52,624 nt of DNA from Candidatus Limosilactobacillus intestinipullorum (GCA_019117185.1 DXAF01000037.1:1-52624); one strand, 5' to 3'; shown: positions 6,743-15,718, counted from the stretch's first letter. Notes: generated by a model from the sequence alone, not told the origin. Translations and numbers: made by a program.

Positions 6743-8107
6743 TTAGTGATGCTTACTAATTGAAAGGTAGTAGCCAAAGGTCGCCAGCATTAAGAAAATC
6801 AAGATGACGGTCACCCACATTGCTAGCCGGATCCCGGCAACCAGGTTCTGGGGGATCCCGGAAATGACCACCAGCATGGTGACCGAGACGGCCCCGGAGA
6901 CCTGGCGAAGGGTGTTATTTAACGCCGTCCCATGACTATTTTCGGCTTGGGACAGACCGGAGAAGGCCTCGGAAAGGCCCGGGCTAAAGACGAAGGCATT
7001 ACCAATCATCCGGATAGCGTAGGCGACCGTCAATAGTGCGACGGAGGAGTGGGCGGAGATGGTAACCAGCGGGTAGGAGGCAACCAGCATTAGTACCCCA
7101 CCGGTAATGACCAGCCACTTGGGCCCGTATTGGTCGTAGAGGCGGCCAATGTAAGAGGCAGCAACCCCATTACAGATGGCGCCGGGCAAGAGGATCAACC
7201 CAGAGTTAAAGCTCCCCATCTTTAGGATGTTTTCGGTGAAAATGGGGATTAGCTGCTCAGTTCCCAGCAGGATCATGAAGGCAAAAATACCGACAAAGGT
7301 CATGAGCCGGAAAGATGAGTATTTAAAAATCTGTACTTTAAGCATCGGGTTAGTGAGGTGCAGCTGCCGGTGGACAAAGAGGGCGATGATGATCAGGCCA
7401 CAGATTAGCATTGCCCAACCAGCGGCGCGGTTAATTTCAAAGACGGTCAAGCTGCCCAGTGCCAGGCCAGAACCAACAAAGGAAATGAAGACCGACCAGT
7501 AGTCAATCTTAATGTTGCGGGGTGTCGAGAAGTTCTGCAGTTTAAAGTAACCGATAATGAATACCAGGATCATGAAGGGCATGACGGTGATAAAAAGCCA
7601 CCGCCAGGGAAGTACCTGGAGGATAAAACCGGCGAGTGTCGGTCCCAGTGCTGGCGCCGTCGAAATAACCAGGCTGGAGAGACCCAGGATGGACCCCCGC
7701 TTTTCAATTGGGTAGATTGAAATCATGGTGGTCATCTGAAACGACATCAGCATCCCACTGGCCCCCGCTTGGATGAGGCGGGCCAGGAGGAGGGAGTAGA
7801 AATTAGTGGCTAAACAGCCAATGACGGTCCCAATGATAAAGGCGCCGATCGTCCAGAGGAAGACGTGCCGGTTGGTAAACTTATCATACATGTTAGATGA
7901 AAGTGGGGTGACGATCCCGATAATCAGGGTGTAGCCGGTGGTTAGCCATTGGACGGCGTTAAGGGAGACGTGGAGTTCATGTTCGATCACCGGTAGCGCG
8001 GTGACCATCATGGTCTGACTAGCCAGGCTGACGAAGGCCGATAATAAAAGAATGACGGTAATTAGCCGCCGAGTTGCTGGTGTAATGGTAGTACTTGGTT
8101 GGTTCAC
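6743..8107 (-). CDS. MFS multidrug exporter, 14 TM EmrB/QacA (DHA2) type
   Basis: The 454-residue protein fits the 14-helix DHA2 group. Signs are an N-terminal MMVTALPVIEHELHVS (the motif D1 region), QWLTTGYTLIIGI in TM2, LSSNMYDKFTNRH after TM2 and LGPTLAGFILQVLPWRWLF as motif C. The start is a GTG at 8107 with AAAGGA eleven bases upstream. It is first in a two-gene efflux operon and diverges from the phosphoesterase gene. No regulator gene is adjacent. Confidence 0.8.
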   Translation of the reverse strand: MNQPSTTITPATRRLITVILLLSAFVSLASQTMMVTALPVIEHELHVSLNAVQWLTTGYTLIIGIVTPLSSNMYDKFTNRHVFLWTIGAFIIGTVIGCLATNFYSLLLARLIQAGASGMLMSFQMTTMISIYPIEKRGSILGLSSLVISTAPALGPTLAGFILQVLPWRWLFITVMPFMILVFIIGYFKLQNFSTPRNIKIDYWSVFISFVGSGLALGSLTVFEINRAAGWAMLICGLIIIALFVHRQLHLTNPMLKVQIFKYSSFRLMTFVGIFAFMILLGTEQLIPIFTENILKMGSFNSGLILLPGAICNGVAASYIGRLYDQYGPKWLVITGGVLMLVASYPLVTISAHSSVALLTVAYAIRMIGNAFVFSPGLSEAFSGLSQAENSHGTALNNTLRQVSGAVSVTMLVVISGIPQNLVAGIRLAMWVTVILIFLMLATFGYYLSISKHH

Positions 8108-8245
8108 ATTTACGAGTTCCTTTCTATAATTAGGTTACCCTTCCAATTTACCACTGCCATTTCGCCATTTCTAATCAAAATTTGCGGTGGGGTGGTGAAT
8201 TTTCTGTTATCATATTTAATGATCGGAAAAGGAGGAAACAACGGC

Positions 8246-9109
8246 TTGAAAACACGAATTGCAGTTTTTTCGGATGTTCATGGCAACCTCAGTGCCTTTG
8301 AAGCAATGTATCAGGACAGTCTCAAGCAGGGGGTGGACCAGTATTGGTTCGTAGGGGACCTCTTAATGCCGGGGCCTAGTGTGCAAAAAGTCTGGTGCCT
8401 GTTTGAAAAAATGAACCCGGCGGTCGTGGTCCGGGGCAACTGGGATGACCTGGTCGTGCGCGGTGCACGTGGGTTGATGGATGTTGATAAGCCCTCCCAC
8501 GTTTACTTTGCTCGGTTGGCCCAATACGTTGACCGACACGCGCCAGCGGGGATGATTGATAATCTCGCCAGCTGGCCCCTCCACGTTACGAAACAGGTGG
8601 GGGCCCTTAACTTTGGTATTTCCCATAACCTGCCCCAGCTGAATATGGGTCAGGACCTGTTTCCCACCAAACCAACGGTCAACTTTGACCGTCTCTTTCA
8701 GTTGCCAGGCAGCCAGCCCGTCGACGTCGCTATTTATGCGCATGTCCACCACCAGCTGCTTCGGTACGCTAACGATGAACGAATCATCCTTAACCCAGGG
8801 GCGGTCGGGGAACCGTTTAACCACTGGTCCGGGTTGCAGCGGGACTTGCGGGCCCATTACCTGGTCTTGGAAGTCGATGATACTGGGCTAGCGGAGACCA
8901 GCTTCCGCCACGTAAATTATGACCGGACGGCGGAGATCGACCGGGCCCAAAGTGATGCCATCCCCTATGCCCAACTTTACCAGCGGATGATGAAGACGGG
9001 GCTGGCCTATACCCATGATGACGAGCTCTTGACCCGGTTTAACCGTCAGTATGGCTATGCGGACGAGTACCAACGTTTTGCTGCGGAGAAATTACGGCAA
9101 GCAGATTAG
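8246..9109 (+). CDS. Metallophosphoesterase (YfcE/calcineurin-like)
   Basis: The start is TTG 8246 behind a perfect AAAGGAGG; the open frame extends upstream but without a ribosome site. The 287-residue product begins MKTRIAVFSDVHGN and shows the ordered metal ligands of the superfamily: DVHGN, GDLL, RGNWDD, SHN, AHVHHQL and LNPGAVG. It is longer than the ~180-residue YfcE phosphodiesterases because of a C-terminal extension of about 80 residues (DRTAEIDRAQ onward) of unknown function. It is probably a soluble phosphodiesterase or phosphatase; the substrate is unknown. Confidence 0.8.
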   Translation: MKTRIAVFSDVHGNLSAFEAMYQDSLKQGVDQYWFVGDLLMPGPSVQKVWCLFEKMNPAVVVRGNWDDLVVRGARGLMDVDKPSHVYFARLAQYVDRHAPAGMIDNLASWPLHVTKQVGALNFGISHNLPQLNMGQDLFPTKPTVNFDRLFQLPGSQPVDVAIYAHVHHQLLRYANDERIILNPGAVGEPFNHWSGLQRDLRAHYLVLEVDDTGLAETSFRHVNYDRTAEIDRAQSDAIPYAQLYQRMMKTGLAYTHDDELLTRFNRQYGYADEYQRFAAEKLRQAD

Positions 9110-9223
9110 TTGCAAATGGTCAGGTAATGTCAGATAATTAATAGGAATAGTTTCGCAGATGTTTAATTTAGTTGTTTGTCGTTATGCATTAAGTTAATTT
9201 AATCAAAGGAGAACACACCTTAT

Positions 9224-9493
9224 ATGGCAAAGAAGTCCAAGATTGCTAAATTACATCACCAAGAAGCACTAGTAAAGAAGTACGCGGCGAAGCGGAAGGA
9301 ATTAAAGGCCCAGGGTGACTACATCGCCTTGTCTAAGTTGCCACGTAATTCCAGCGCGGTGCGGCTGCATAATCGTGACCGCTATGATGGTCGGCCCCAC
9401 GCTTACATGCGTAAGTTTGGTATGTCACGGATTAGCTTCCGTAACTTAGCACACAAGGGGCAAATTCCGGGTGTACGGAAGGCTTCCTGGTAA
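9224..9493 (+). CDS. rpsN: 30S ribosomal protein S14, zinc-independent form
   Basis: The 89-residue protein [20 protein letters not shown]... ends with the invariant [24 protein letters not shown]-type tail. It lacks the two CxxC pairs of the zinc-ribbon S14 found in the main ribosomal operon. In Firmicutes this form is often an extra copy used under zinc shortage and controlled by Zur. I see no convincing Zur box in the 110 bases upstream. The gene stands alone with a ribosome site AAAGGAG and a strong terminator. Confidence 0.92.
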   Translation: MAKKSKIAKLHHQEALVKKYAAKRKELKAQGDYIALSKLPRNSSAVRLHNRDRYDGRPHAYMRKFGMSRISFRNLAHKGQIPGVRKASW

Positions 9494-9501
9494 AAAAATT
9501 A

Positions 9502-9535
9502 AACGGGTAGGAAGATTTGCGTTTTCCGACCCGTT
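9502..9535 (+). terminator. rpsN terminator
   Basis: AACGGGT pairs with ACCCGTT, the inner GGAA pairs with TTCC, and seven T follow. Confidence 0.85.
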
Positions 9536-9558
9536 TTTTTGTGTTGCCTAAAAAGTTC

Positions 9559-9573
9559 TTAGAATTATTCTAA
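9559..9573 (+). promoter_or_regulatory. PerR/Fur-type box 1
   Basis: TTAGAATTATTCTAA is a perfect 7-1-7 inverted repeat of the PerR/Fur class. It lies directly upstream of the ahpC -35 element. Confidence 0.75.
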
Positions 9574-9579
9574 AAAGAC

Positions 9580-9607
9580 TTGATTAATTTCGAAAGAGGA
9601 TTATACT
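9580..9607 (+). promoter_or_regulatory. ahpC promoter
   Basis: TTGATT (9580-9585) and TATACT (9602-9607) have a 16-base spacer. The promoter is bracketed by two PerR-type boxes. Confidence 0.65.
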
Positions 9608-9619
9608 TATAGTTGTAGT

Positions 9620-9634
9620 TGAGAATGATTCTAA
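9620..9634 (+). promoter_or_regulatory. PerR/Fur-type box 2
   Basis: TGAGAATGATTCTAA is a 7-1-7 repeat with one mismatch. It lies just downstream of the predicted start site, in the roadblock position. Confidence 0.7.
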
Positions 9635-9651
9635 TTAAGGGGAGGATATCA

Positions 9652-10215
9652 ATGAATTTTGTTGGACACGAAATTGAAGACTTCAAGGTAAACGCATACC
9701 AAGACGGTGAGACGAAGGAAGTTACCAAGAAAGATGTTCTTGGCAAGTGGAGCATCTTCTTCTTCTACCCAGCAGACTTCTCATTTGTTTGCCCGACCGA
9801 ACTGGAAGCTTTGCAAGACAAGTATGACGACTTCAAGAAGGCCGATGCCGAGATTTACTCTGTTTCTGAAGACACGGAATTTGTTCACAAGGCCTGGGCG
9901 GAAGCTTCTGATAAGATCGGTAAGATCAAGTACCACATGCTGGCCGACCCGGCAGGTAAGTTAGCCCGGATGTTTGACGTCTTAGACGAAGATGCCGGTC
10001 AAGCTTACCGGGGCGTCTTCATCGTGGACCCTGATGGCAAGATCCAATCCTACACGATTAATAACATGGGCATTGGCCGGAGTGCGGAAGAAATTCTGCG
10101 GACCCTGCAAGCGGCCCAATTCGTCCGCGAACACGGTGACCGGGTTTGCCCAGCTAACTGGAAGCCAGGTCAAGACTCCATCAAGCCAAGCTTAGACCTG
10201 GTTGGTAAGCTTTAA
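9652..10215 (+). CDS. ahpC: Alkyl hydroperoxide reductase subunit C (2-Cys peroxiredoxin)
   Basis: The 187-residue protein starts at ATG 9652 behind AAGGGGAGG. The peroxidatic Cys47 lies in FVCPTELEAL and the resolving Cys166 in RVCPANWKPG, as expected for the typical 2-Cys AhpC group. It reduces hydrogen and organic peroxides in the cytosol and is recycled by AhpF, encoded 18 bases downstream. Two PerR/Fur-type boxes flank the promoter, so peroxide-induced derepression is likely. That would be the main peroxide defence in a catalase-negative organism (inference). Confidence 0.95.
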   Translation: MNFVGHEIEDFKVNAYQDGETKEVTKKDVLGKWSIFFFYPADFSFVCPTELEALQDKYDDFKKADAEIYSVSEDTEFVHKAWAEASDKIGKIKYHMLADPAGKLARMFDVLDEDAGQAYRGVFIVDPDGKIQSYTINNMGIGRSAEEILRTLQAAQFVREHGDRVCPANWKPGQDSIKPSLDLVGKL

Positions 10216-10233
10216 TCAGAAACCGGGTGAATA

Positions 10234-11892
10234 ATGATGGCAGATGAACACTTATACGACCTGATCATTGTTGGTGCGGGTCCGGCGGGATTGTCTGCCG
10301 GATTATATGCTGGCCGGGCGACGCTGGATACCCTGATTTTAGAGGGCGACACGGTCGGTGGCCAGGTCACTACGACCTCCGTTGTTTACAACTACCCCGC
10401 CGTGGAAAAGGTCGACGGGACCCAGTTGATGAATAAAATGCAAAAGCAGGTGGCTGACTTTGGAGTGACCATTAAGCATGACCAAGTCGCCAAGTATCAA
10501 TTGGCTGACGAGGTCAAAGTCCTGGTTGGCAAGAGCGGCCAAGAATATCATGCTCGGAGCGTGATTATTGCGACCGGTGCGAGTCCGCGTAAGGTCGGCT
10601 TCCCCGGCGAAGATGAATTCCGCGGTCGCGGGGTGGCTTATTGCTCGACCTGTGACGGGGACCTCTTTACCGGCCTACAAATCTTTGTGGTCGGTGGTGG
10701 CTACGCTGCTGCCGAGGAGGCTGATTACCTGAGTCGGTTTGGCAAACACGTCACGGTCCTGGTCCGTAGCGACCACTTCAAGTGCCCACCATTGATGGCG
10801 GCTCGTGCCCTTAATAACCCGAAGGTCTCGGTTGAATACAACACCGAGATCAAGAAGGTCACTGGGGATGACTACGTCACGGCGGCAACCCTGGTAAACA
10901 ACAAGACCGGTAAGGAAACCGTCTACCACGTTGACCAGGGTGACAACACCTTTGGCATCTTTATCTACGTGGGGACCCAACCAGCGACTAAGGACCTCCA
11001 GAGGATCATTGACCTGGACGACTATGGTTACATCAAGGCTGACGCCAACGGGGCCACCAACGTTTCCGGTGTCTATGCGGCCGGTGACGTAATTGTGAAG
11101 AACCTGCGGCAGATCATCACAGCGGCGTCCGATGGGGCGGTGGCGGCGACGAGTGCCGAACAGTTCATTACCGCCCAAAAGCAGCGACAGGGGATCCCAA
11201 TTCATGCCGACGTGGCTAAGAAGGCGGCATCGACGGTTGGTCAAACGACGAACCTGGAAAAGCAAGAAGAAGTGACGCCGCATGAAGGCAACTGGCTTAG
11301 TGCGGACATTGATAGCCAGCTTAAGCCTATCTTTGAACGCCTGACCAAGGACGTCACCTTAGAAGTAGTCATGAATGGTAGTGACCTAGCCCAACAACTA
11401 CTTAGCTTCGTGACTGAGTTTGCGGGCTTAGATGACCACATGAGCGTCAAGCAGACCGCAGATGACAGTGCCCAGCTGCCGACCTTAAAGCTCTTGGACG
11501 CTGATGGCAACGATACCGGCCTGCACTACATGGGGATTCCAACCGGTCATGAGTTAAATTCCCTGGTATTGGGTGTTTACAACGTTGCTGGTCCGGGACA
11601 AACAATTGCGCCGGAAATGGCCGAACGGATTAAGCAACTACCAGCCGCTAACATCCGGATTGGTGTTTCGCTGACCTGTCACTTCTGTCCCGACGTGGTG
11701 GCGGCCTGCCAACGGATGGCTTCATTAAATCCCAACATCACGGCCACGATGATCGACCTCCAGCACGATCCTGAATTACGCAAGGATAAGAAGATCATGA
11801 GCGTGCCAGCCACGATGATTGATGACTCACCAGTAATCTTCGGTAGTCAATCACTCGAACAACTAGTGGCGGCCGTGGAAGAGTACCAATAA
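10234..11892 (+). CDS. ahpF: AhpF-type peroxiredoxin reductase with permuted domain order
   Basis: Residues 1-310 form a low-molecular-weight thioredoxin-reductase unit: FAD motif VGAGPAGLSAGLYAGR, redox centre Cys137-Ser-Thr-Cys140-Asp-Gly, NAD(P)-binding VVGGGYAAAEEA and YAAGDV. Residues from about 345 form a double thioredoxin fold with Cys482-His-Phe-Cys485, equivalent to the N-terminal domain of classical AhpF. In the textbook protein (about 520 aa) that domain comes first; here it is fused at the C-terminus through a linker of about 30 residues. All redox centres are present, so electron flow from NAD(P)H to AhpC is expected. The gene forms an operon with ahpC. Two adjacent ATGs (10234, 10237) leave the start ambiguous by one codon. 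Confidence 0.88.
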   Translation: MMADEHLYDLIIVGAGPAGLSAGLYAGRATLDTLILEGDTVGGQVTTTSVVYNYPAVEKVDGTQLMNKMQKQVADFGVTIKHDQVAKYQLADEVKVLVGKSGQEYHARSVIIATGASPRKVGFPGEDEFRGRGVAYCSTCDGDLFTGLQIFVVGGGYAAAEEADYLSRFGKHVTVLVRSDHFKCPPLMAARALNNPKVSVEYNTEIKKVTGDDYVTAATLVNNKTGKETVYHVDQGDNTFGIFIYVGTQPATKDLQRIIDLDDYGYIKADANGATNVSGVYAAGDVIVKNLRQIITAASDGAVAATSAEQFITAQKQRQGIPIHADVAKKAASTVGQTTNLEKQEEVTPHEGNWLSADIDSQLKPIFERLTKDVTLEVVMNGSDLAQQLLSFVTEFAGLDDHMSVKQTADDSAQLPTLKLLDADGNDTGLHYMGIPTGHELNSLVLGVYNVAGPGQTIAPEMAERIKQLPAANIRIGVSLTCHFCPDVVAACQRMASLNPNITATMIDLQHDPELRKDKKIMSVPATMIDDSPVIFGSQSLEQLVAAVEEYQ

Positions 11893-11938
11893 AATAGGAA
11901 CGGGAGCACGGCTGACCGGCCACGCTTCCTAAAAAAAG

Positions 11939-11983
11939 AACACTCTGCAAATTCGGCTTCATTTTCCGGATATGCAGAGTGTT
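11939..11983. terminator. Bidirectional terminator between ahpF and pepD
   Basis: AACACTCTGCA pairs with TGCAGAGTGTT around an apical ATTCGG...CCGGAT, with T/A tracts on both sides. Confidence 0.8.
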
Positions 11984-11990
11984 TATTTTT

Positions 11991-13397
11991 TTACAGGTTC
12001 TCGTCTGTATTAAAGTTCAGTGCCGAGTAGTCGGTCATCTTGGTAATCAGGCCAAGGGCCAGGCTCTTGTAAGCATTGAGGGTATCGGTAGCAAAGTTGC
12101 TGCTCTGCCGGTTTAAAAAGGTCGTCCGCTCGTCTCCAGTGTAGCGGCTTAACTCGGCGTCGGTTTCCTTGATTAGTTGGATGGCAGCCGCCCGTCGTTC
12201 TTTTTGAACGTCCTCCAGTAACGGGAGGAAGTCATGGAGGTGGCTGTCAACCAGGACACTGGCGTGCTTGAAGATCCAGTAGGCGGAGTTTAGCTGGGCA
12301 GGCAGCTTACCGCGCTTGTAAGGGACTGGGACATCGGTAATCCCGTTGAAGAACGGTACGTAGGTGCTTTGTGCCGCTACCCCGAGGGCCAACCAGTGGA
12401 TATTCGCCCCGGTGGACCGGCCCATCTGCAGGACGTGGGATTCCTGGGTCTTGGCCAAGCTAATTGGCCGGTACTTGTGGGCAACCGGGCCCTTACCCAG
12501 CGGGTCAAAGGCCGTCCCTTCAAAGTGGTTGCTGAGGTAGGCCTGGGCGTCCAAGACGGAGAGCTTTCGTTCCGGCTTCATGATGAAGGGCAATTCACTA
12601 CTCTCTGGCTGCTCACTCTGGGCGGCCTGGGGGCTAAACATCTGGTGACCGACCCATACCCGGGGCTCACTGTAGACCGCGTCGGACCGGTCCGCCGTCC
12701 CAAAGATCTTCCGGAAGTTAAAACTGTCCGGGGAGGGGTTGAGCTGGTGGTCAGCAACGAAGTCTTGGATACCGGGATGGAACATGAAGTTATCGGGGTC
12801 ATTAAAGTCCACCTCTTGGATGGCTAGCTGGTTGGCAACCACCGCATAACTATCATCCGGGATTCGCTGGGCAACCCAGTAGTGCCCACTCCCGTTTTCA
12901 AAGTACCAGGCTTCTTCATTATCCGCAAAGAGCACCCCGTTGACTTCGCCGCTACCGTGCTGGGCAATTAGGTCGCCCAGCCGCTGGACCCCTTCGCGGG
13001 CCGACTTAACAAAGGGCAGAACCACGGTCACCATGGCCTCTTCATTAAGCCCACTTTCCACCAGGGGATCACAGCCAAGGACGAGGGGGTTGGCGTAGGC
13101 ACTTTCGGTAGCACTCATGGCCACGTCGTACTCGTTAATGCCATCTTCTTCAAAGAGCCCCTCCTTATCGGTCCATTCTGGTGTGGCGGTGTAGCGGGCG
13201 CTGTCACCAGGGAGGTCGATGGCTAGTTTAGTGTCCTTGGATAAAAAGTGGGGGCCGAGTTCGCCGTGCTGGTGGACAACCATGTGCTTCGGCCAGGCAG
13301 CTTTGGCGTCTTCGTTGCGGCCGATCATGATTGAACCGTCAATGCTGGCTTTTTTACCGATTAAAATACTAGTACAAGCAGTTAATTTGTTTGTCAT
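11991..13397 (-). CDS. pepD: C69-family dipeptidase
   Basis: The 468-residue protein begins MTNKLTACTSILIGKKASID. Cys8 is the expected N-terminal nucleophile of this Ntn-hydrolase family, followed by DGSIMIGRNEDA. The length matches PepD enzymes of lactobacilli, which cleave a broad range of dipeptides in the cytosol. The family also needs the GVLFADNEEAWYFENG-like strand seen near residue 160. The ribosome site AAAAAGGAG is 13 bases from ATG, longer than usual. It is monocistronic and shares a bidirectional terminator with ahpF. Confidence 0.88.
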   Translation of the reverse strand: MTNKLTACTSILIGKKASIDGSIMIGRNEDAKAAWPKHMVVHQHGELGPHFLSKDTKLAIDLPGDSARYTATPEWTDKEGLFEEDGINEYDVAMSATESAYANPLVLGCDPLVESGLNEEAMVTVVLPFVKSAREGVQRLGDLIAQHGSGEVNGVLFADNEEAWYFENGSGHYWVAQRIPDDSYAVVANQLAIQEVDFNDPDNFMFHPGIQDFVADHQLNPSPDSFNFRKIFGTADRSDAVYSEPRVWVGHQMFSPQAAQSEQPESSELPFIMKPERKLSVLDAQAYLSNHFEGTAFDPLGKGPVAHKYRPISLAKTQESHVLQMGRSTGANIHWLALGVAAQSTYVPFFNGITDVPVPYKRGKLPAQLNSAYWIFKHASVLVDSHLHDFLPLLEDVQKERRAAAIQLIKETDAELSRYTGDERTTFLNRQSSNFATDTLNAYKSLALGLITKMTDYSALNFNTDENL

Positions 13398-13504
13398 CAG
13401 GATAGTCGAACTCCTTTTTAAATTGATTTATTAACGTTTAGCAATTGTACCGCGAAATGGCGGAATAGTCGAATGATGTGGGTGATTAAACCCAAAATAA
13501 TTGC

Positions 13505-13532
13505 TTGCGCGTTATAATGGGGTCGCTATAAT
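13505..13532 (+). promoter_or_regulatory. Antiporter gene promoter
   Basis: TTGCGC and TATAAT (13527-13532) have a 16-base spacer. A second TATAAT at 13513 is an alternative -10 element. Confidence 0.5.
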
Positions 13533-13564
13533 AAATAAGATACTGATAAATGGAGGAGAGAAAA

Positions 13565-15394
13565 ATGGAGCAAGGCGCTGTTCTGATCGTGATGGTAGCG
13601 GCCCTGGTAATCCCCATCGCCATGGCCCGCTTTAAGCTTCCGAGTGTCCCCACCGCGGTCGCCGAAATCGTCACCGGTATTATCCTGGGGAAGAGTTTCT
13701 TCAATGTGGTGACGCCCAACGATACGTTAAATCTGATGTCAACCTTTGGGGTCATCATGCTGATGTTTTTATCGGGGATGGAAATCAACTTTGACCTGTT
13801 TAAACGTCAGCCGGGTAAGCAACGGGACCCGAAGTCACCGGTTAAACTCGCGGTCCAGGCCTTTGCCTTGGTTATTGTTACCGCGGCGGTCCTAGGATTA
13901 TTATTGCGCGGGGTGGGCCTGTTTAGCGACGTCTTTTTGGCAACGATCCTATTTTCAACCGTTGCCCTGGGGGTCGTGATTGCCACCCTGAAGGAAAAGG
14001 AGATCCTGGGCCGGCCGGCTGGACAAACGATCCTCTTGACGGCCGTTTTGGGTGAGGTTATCCCGATGCTGTCACTGACGATCTACGCCTCGATCAACGG
14101 GGGGAACGCCGGTCGCCTTTGGTTGATCCTTCTCTTGTTTGTGGCGGCGATCATCCTTTTACGCCGGTTTAAACAACCTTACCTCTGGTTCAACCGGATT
14201 TCCAAGTCGACCACCCAGTTAGACATCCGGCTAGCGTTCTCATTGATCTTTATCCTGGTCACGATTGCCGAAACGGTCGGGGCGGAAAACATCCTGGGGG
14301 CCTTCTTGGCCGGGATGGTAATGAAGTTGTTGGAGCCGACCGAGGCCACAAAGGATAAACTGACCTCAATTGGTTACGGCTTCTTGATCCCTTTCTTCTT
14401 CATCATGACGGGGGTTAAGCTTAACCTGCGGATCCTGTTAACTCATCCCCAGGCCCTGGCACCGATTCCCGTCTTGGTCGGCTGCTTTATCATTGCCAAG
14501 CTGCCGGCGATCTTGATTTATCGGCGCCGCTTTTCTGCCCGCAACTCCTTTGCCGGCAGTTTCCTGGTGGTCACGACGATCACGTTGGTCCTGCCATCGT
14601 TAGCGGTGGCCCAGGAGCTACACGCGATTACGGCGACCCAGTCCGATGCCTTTACCCTGGCCGCGGTGATTGTCTGCATTATCGCACCGATCGTCTTTAA
14701 CGCCGCCTACAAGCTGGAAAAGGCGGACCTGATTAAGCAGCGGGTGGTCTTTATTGGTACCAACACTTTCAGTGTGCCGGTAGCTCAGCAGTTATCGAAA
14801 AACTGGTACAAGGTCCGGATGGTTACTGATGACGAGGATAATTACAAGACCTTCAACAGTGAAGTGGCCGATCTGACCTACCTGCCCAAGCTGGATGCCG
14901 CGGCCTTACGGGAAAAGGAGCTATTTGATACTGACGTAATGGTAATGTGCTTCCCCGGTGATAACAAGAATGCCCGCCTGGCTAAGATGGCCAAGGAGGC
15001 GGGGGTGGCCCGGGTGATCGCTGGGCAAAACGCGCCGGGTCGTAACCGGGACAAGGTTGCTAGCTTAGTTGACCAGGGCGTGGAGATCTTCAACACCTTT
15101 AACGTCCAGATCAGTGTCTTGCGGTCCCTAATTGAAACACCATCCATTCTGGAGATGCTGATGGATACTGAGGCCGGACTTTACGAAGCGGTGGTCCGCA
15201 ACCAGCGTTTCGTTGGTCAAGAACTCCACACCCTGCCGTTCATTGACCAGATTACAGTAAGCCGGATTTACCGTAACCACCGGGCAATTTCACCGCATGG
15301 GGATACCGTCTTGGAAGCGGGCGACCACATGATCTTTACCGGTGAACGGTCCGCGGCGGAGGATGTCCGGCGGCAGTTACGGCGGCGGAATTAA
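13565..15394 (+). CDS. CPA2-family monovalent cation/proton antiporter (KefB-like) with TrkA domains
   Basis: ATG 13565 follows GGAGGAG; an earlier ATG at 13550 overlaps that site. Residues 1-385 form about twelve membrane helices of the sodium/hydrogen exchanger fold, with LSGMEINFDLF early and AENILGAFLAGMVMKLLEP in the ion-binding region. A TrkA-N-like Rossmann domain follows (RVVFIGTNTFSVPVAQQLSK), though its glycine pattern is degenerate. A C-terminal TrkA-C domain (about 535-605) closes the protein. Such transporters move K+ or Na+ out against protons and are gated by nucleotides at the Rossmann domain. The ion and ligand cannot be told here. Confidence 0.82.
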   Translation: MEQGAVLIVMVAALVIPIAMARFKLPSVPTAVAEIVTGIILGKSFFNVVTPNDTLNLMSTFGVIMLMFLSGMEINFDLFKRQPGKQRDPKSPVKLAVQAFALVIVTAAVLGLLLRGVGLFSDVFLATILFSTVALGVVIATLKEKEILGRPAGQTILLTAVLGEVIPMLSLTIYASINGGNAGRLWLILLLFVAAIILLRRFKQPYLWFNRISKSTTQLDIRLAFSLIFILVTIAETVGAENILGAFLAGMVMKLLEPTEATKDKLTSIGYGFLIPFFFIMTGVKLNLRILLTHPQALAPIPVLVGCFIIAKLPAILIYRRRFSARNSFAGSFLVVTTITLVLPSLAVAQELHAITATQSDAFTLAAVIVCIIAPIVFNAAYKLEKADLIKQRVVFIGTNTFSVPVAQQLSKNWYKVRMVTDDEDNYKTFNSEVADLTYLPKLDAAALREKELFDTDVMVMCFPGDNKNARLAKMAKEAGVARVIAGQNAPGRNRDKVASLVDQGVEIFNTFNVQISVLRSLIETPSILEMLMDTEAGLYEAVVRNQRFVGQELHTLPFIDQITVSRIYRNHRAISPHGDTVLEAGDHMIFTGERSAAEDVRRQLRRRN

Positions 15395-15465
15395 TCGCTT
15401 TCAAGGATACCGTTAGCGCTTTATTTATGTTAAGATAGAAAGAAATTGATCGAGGAGGAATTAAC

Positions 15466-15651
15466 ATGCCATTAGTTCACATCGACCTGATTGAAGGCCG
15501 GACCGACGAACAATTAAAGGGGTTGGTCAAGGACGTTACCGCAGCCATTTCCAAGAATGCCAACGTTCCAGCTGACCGGGTGCACATTGTCTTGAACGAG
15601 ATGTCCAAGGACCGTTACAGTGTTGGCGGTAAGATGGTAAGCGACAAGTAA
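15466..15651 (+). CDS. 4-oxalocrotonate tautomerase family enzyme
   Basis: This 61-residue protein begins MPLVHIDLIEGRTDEQLKGL. After Met removal Pro1 becomes the catalytic base, as in 4-oxalocrotonate tautomerases, and the size matches the one-domain subunits that form hexamers. The ribosome site GAGGAGG is strong. The physiological substrate of the lactobacillal members is unknown. The gene stands alone with a TAAGAT -10-like element upstream and a perfect terminator downstream. Confidence 0.88.
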   Translation: MPLVHIDLIEGRTDEQLKGLVKDVTAAISKNANVPADRVHIVLNEMSKDRYSVGGKMVSDK

Positions 15652-15658
15652 GCATTGG

Positions 15659-15689
15659 AGGGCCACCCAGTTGATTGACGGGTGGCCCT
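15659..15689 (+). terminator. Terminator after the tautomerase gene
   Basis: AGGGCCACCC (15659-15668) pairs perfectly with GGGTGGCCCT (15680-15689), followed by TTCTTTT. Confidence 0.85.
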
Positions 15690-15718
15690 TTCTTTTGTTC
15701 CGGAAAGGATGAAGCAAT

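Noticed and set aside
9110-9223. Possible Zur box upstream of the zinc-independent rpsN
   Set aside because: I looked for the usual palindrome and found no convincing match; zinc control therefore remains only a family expectation.
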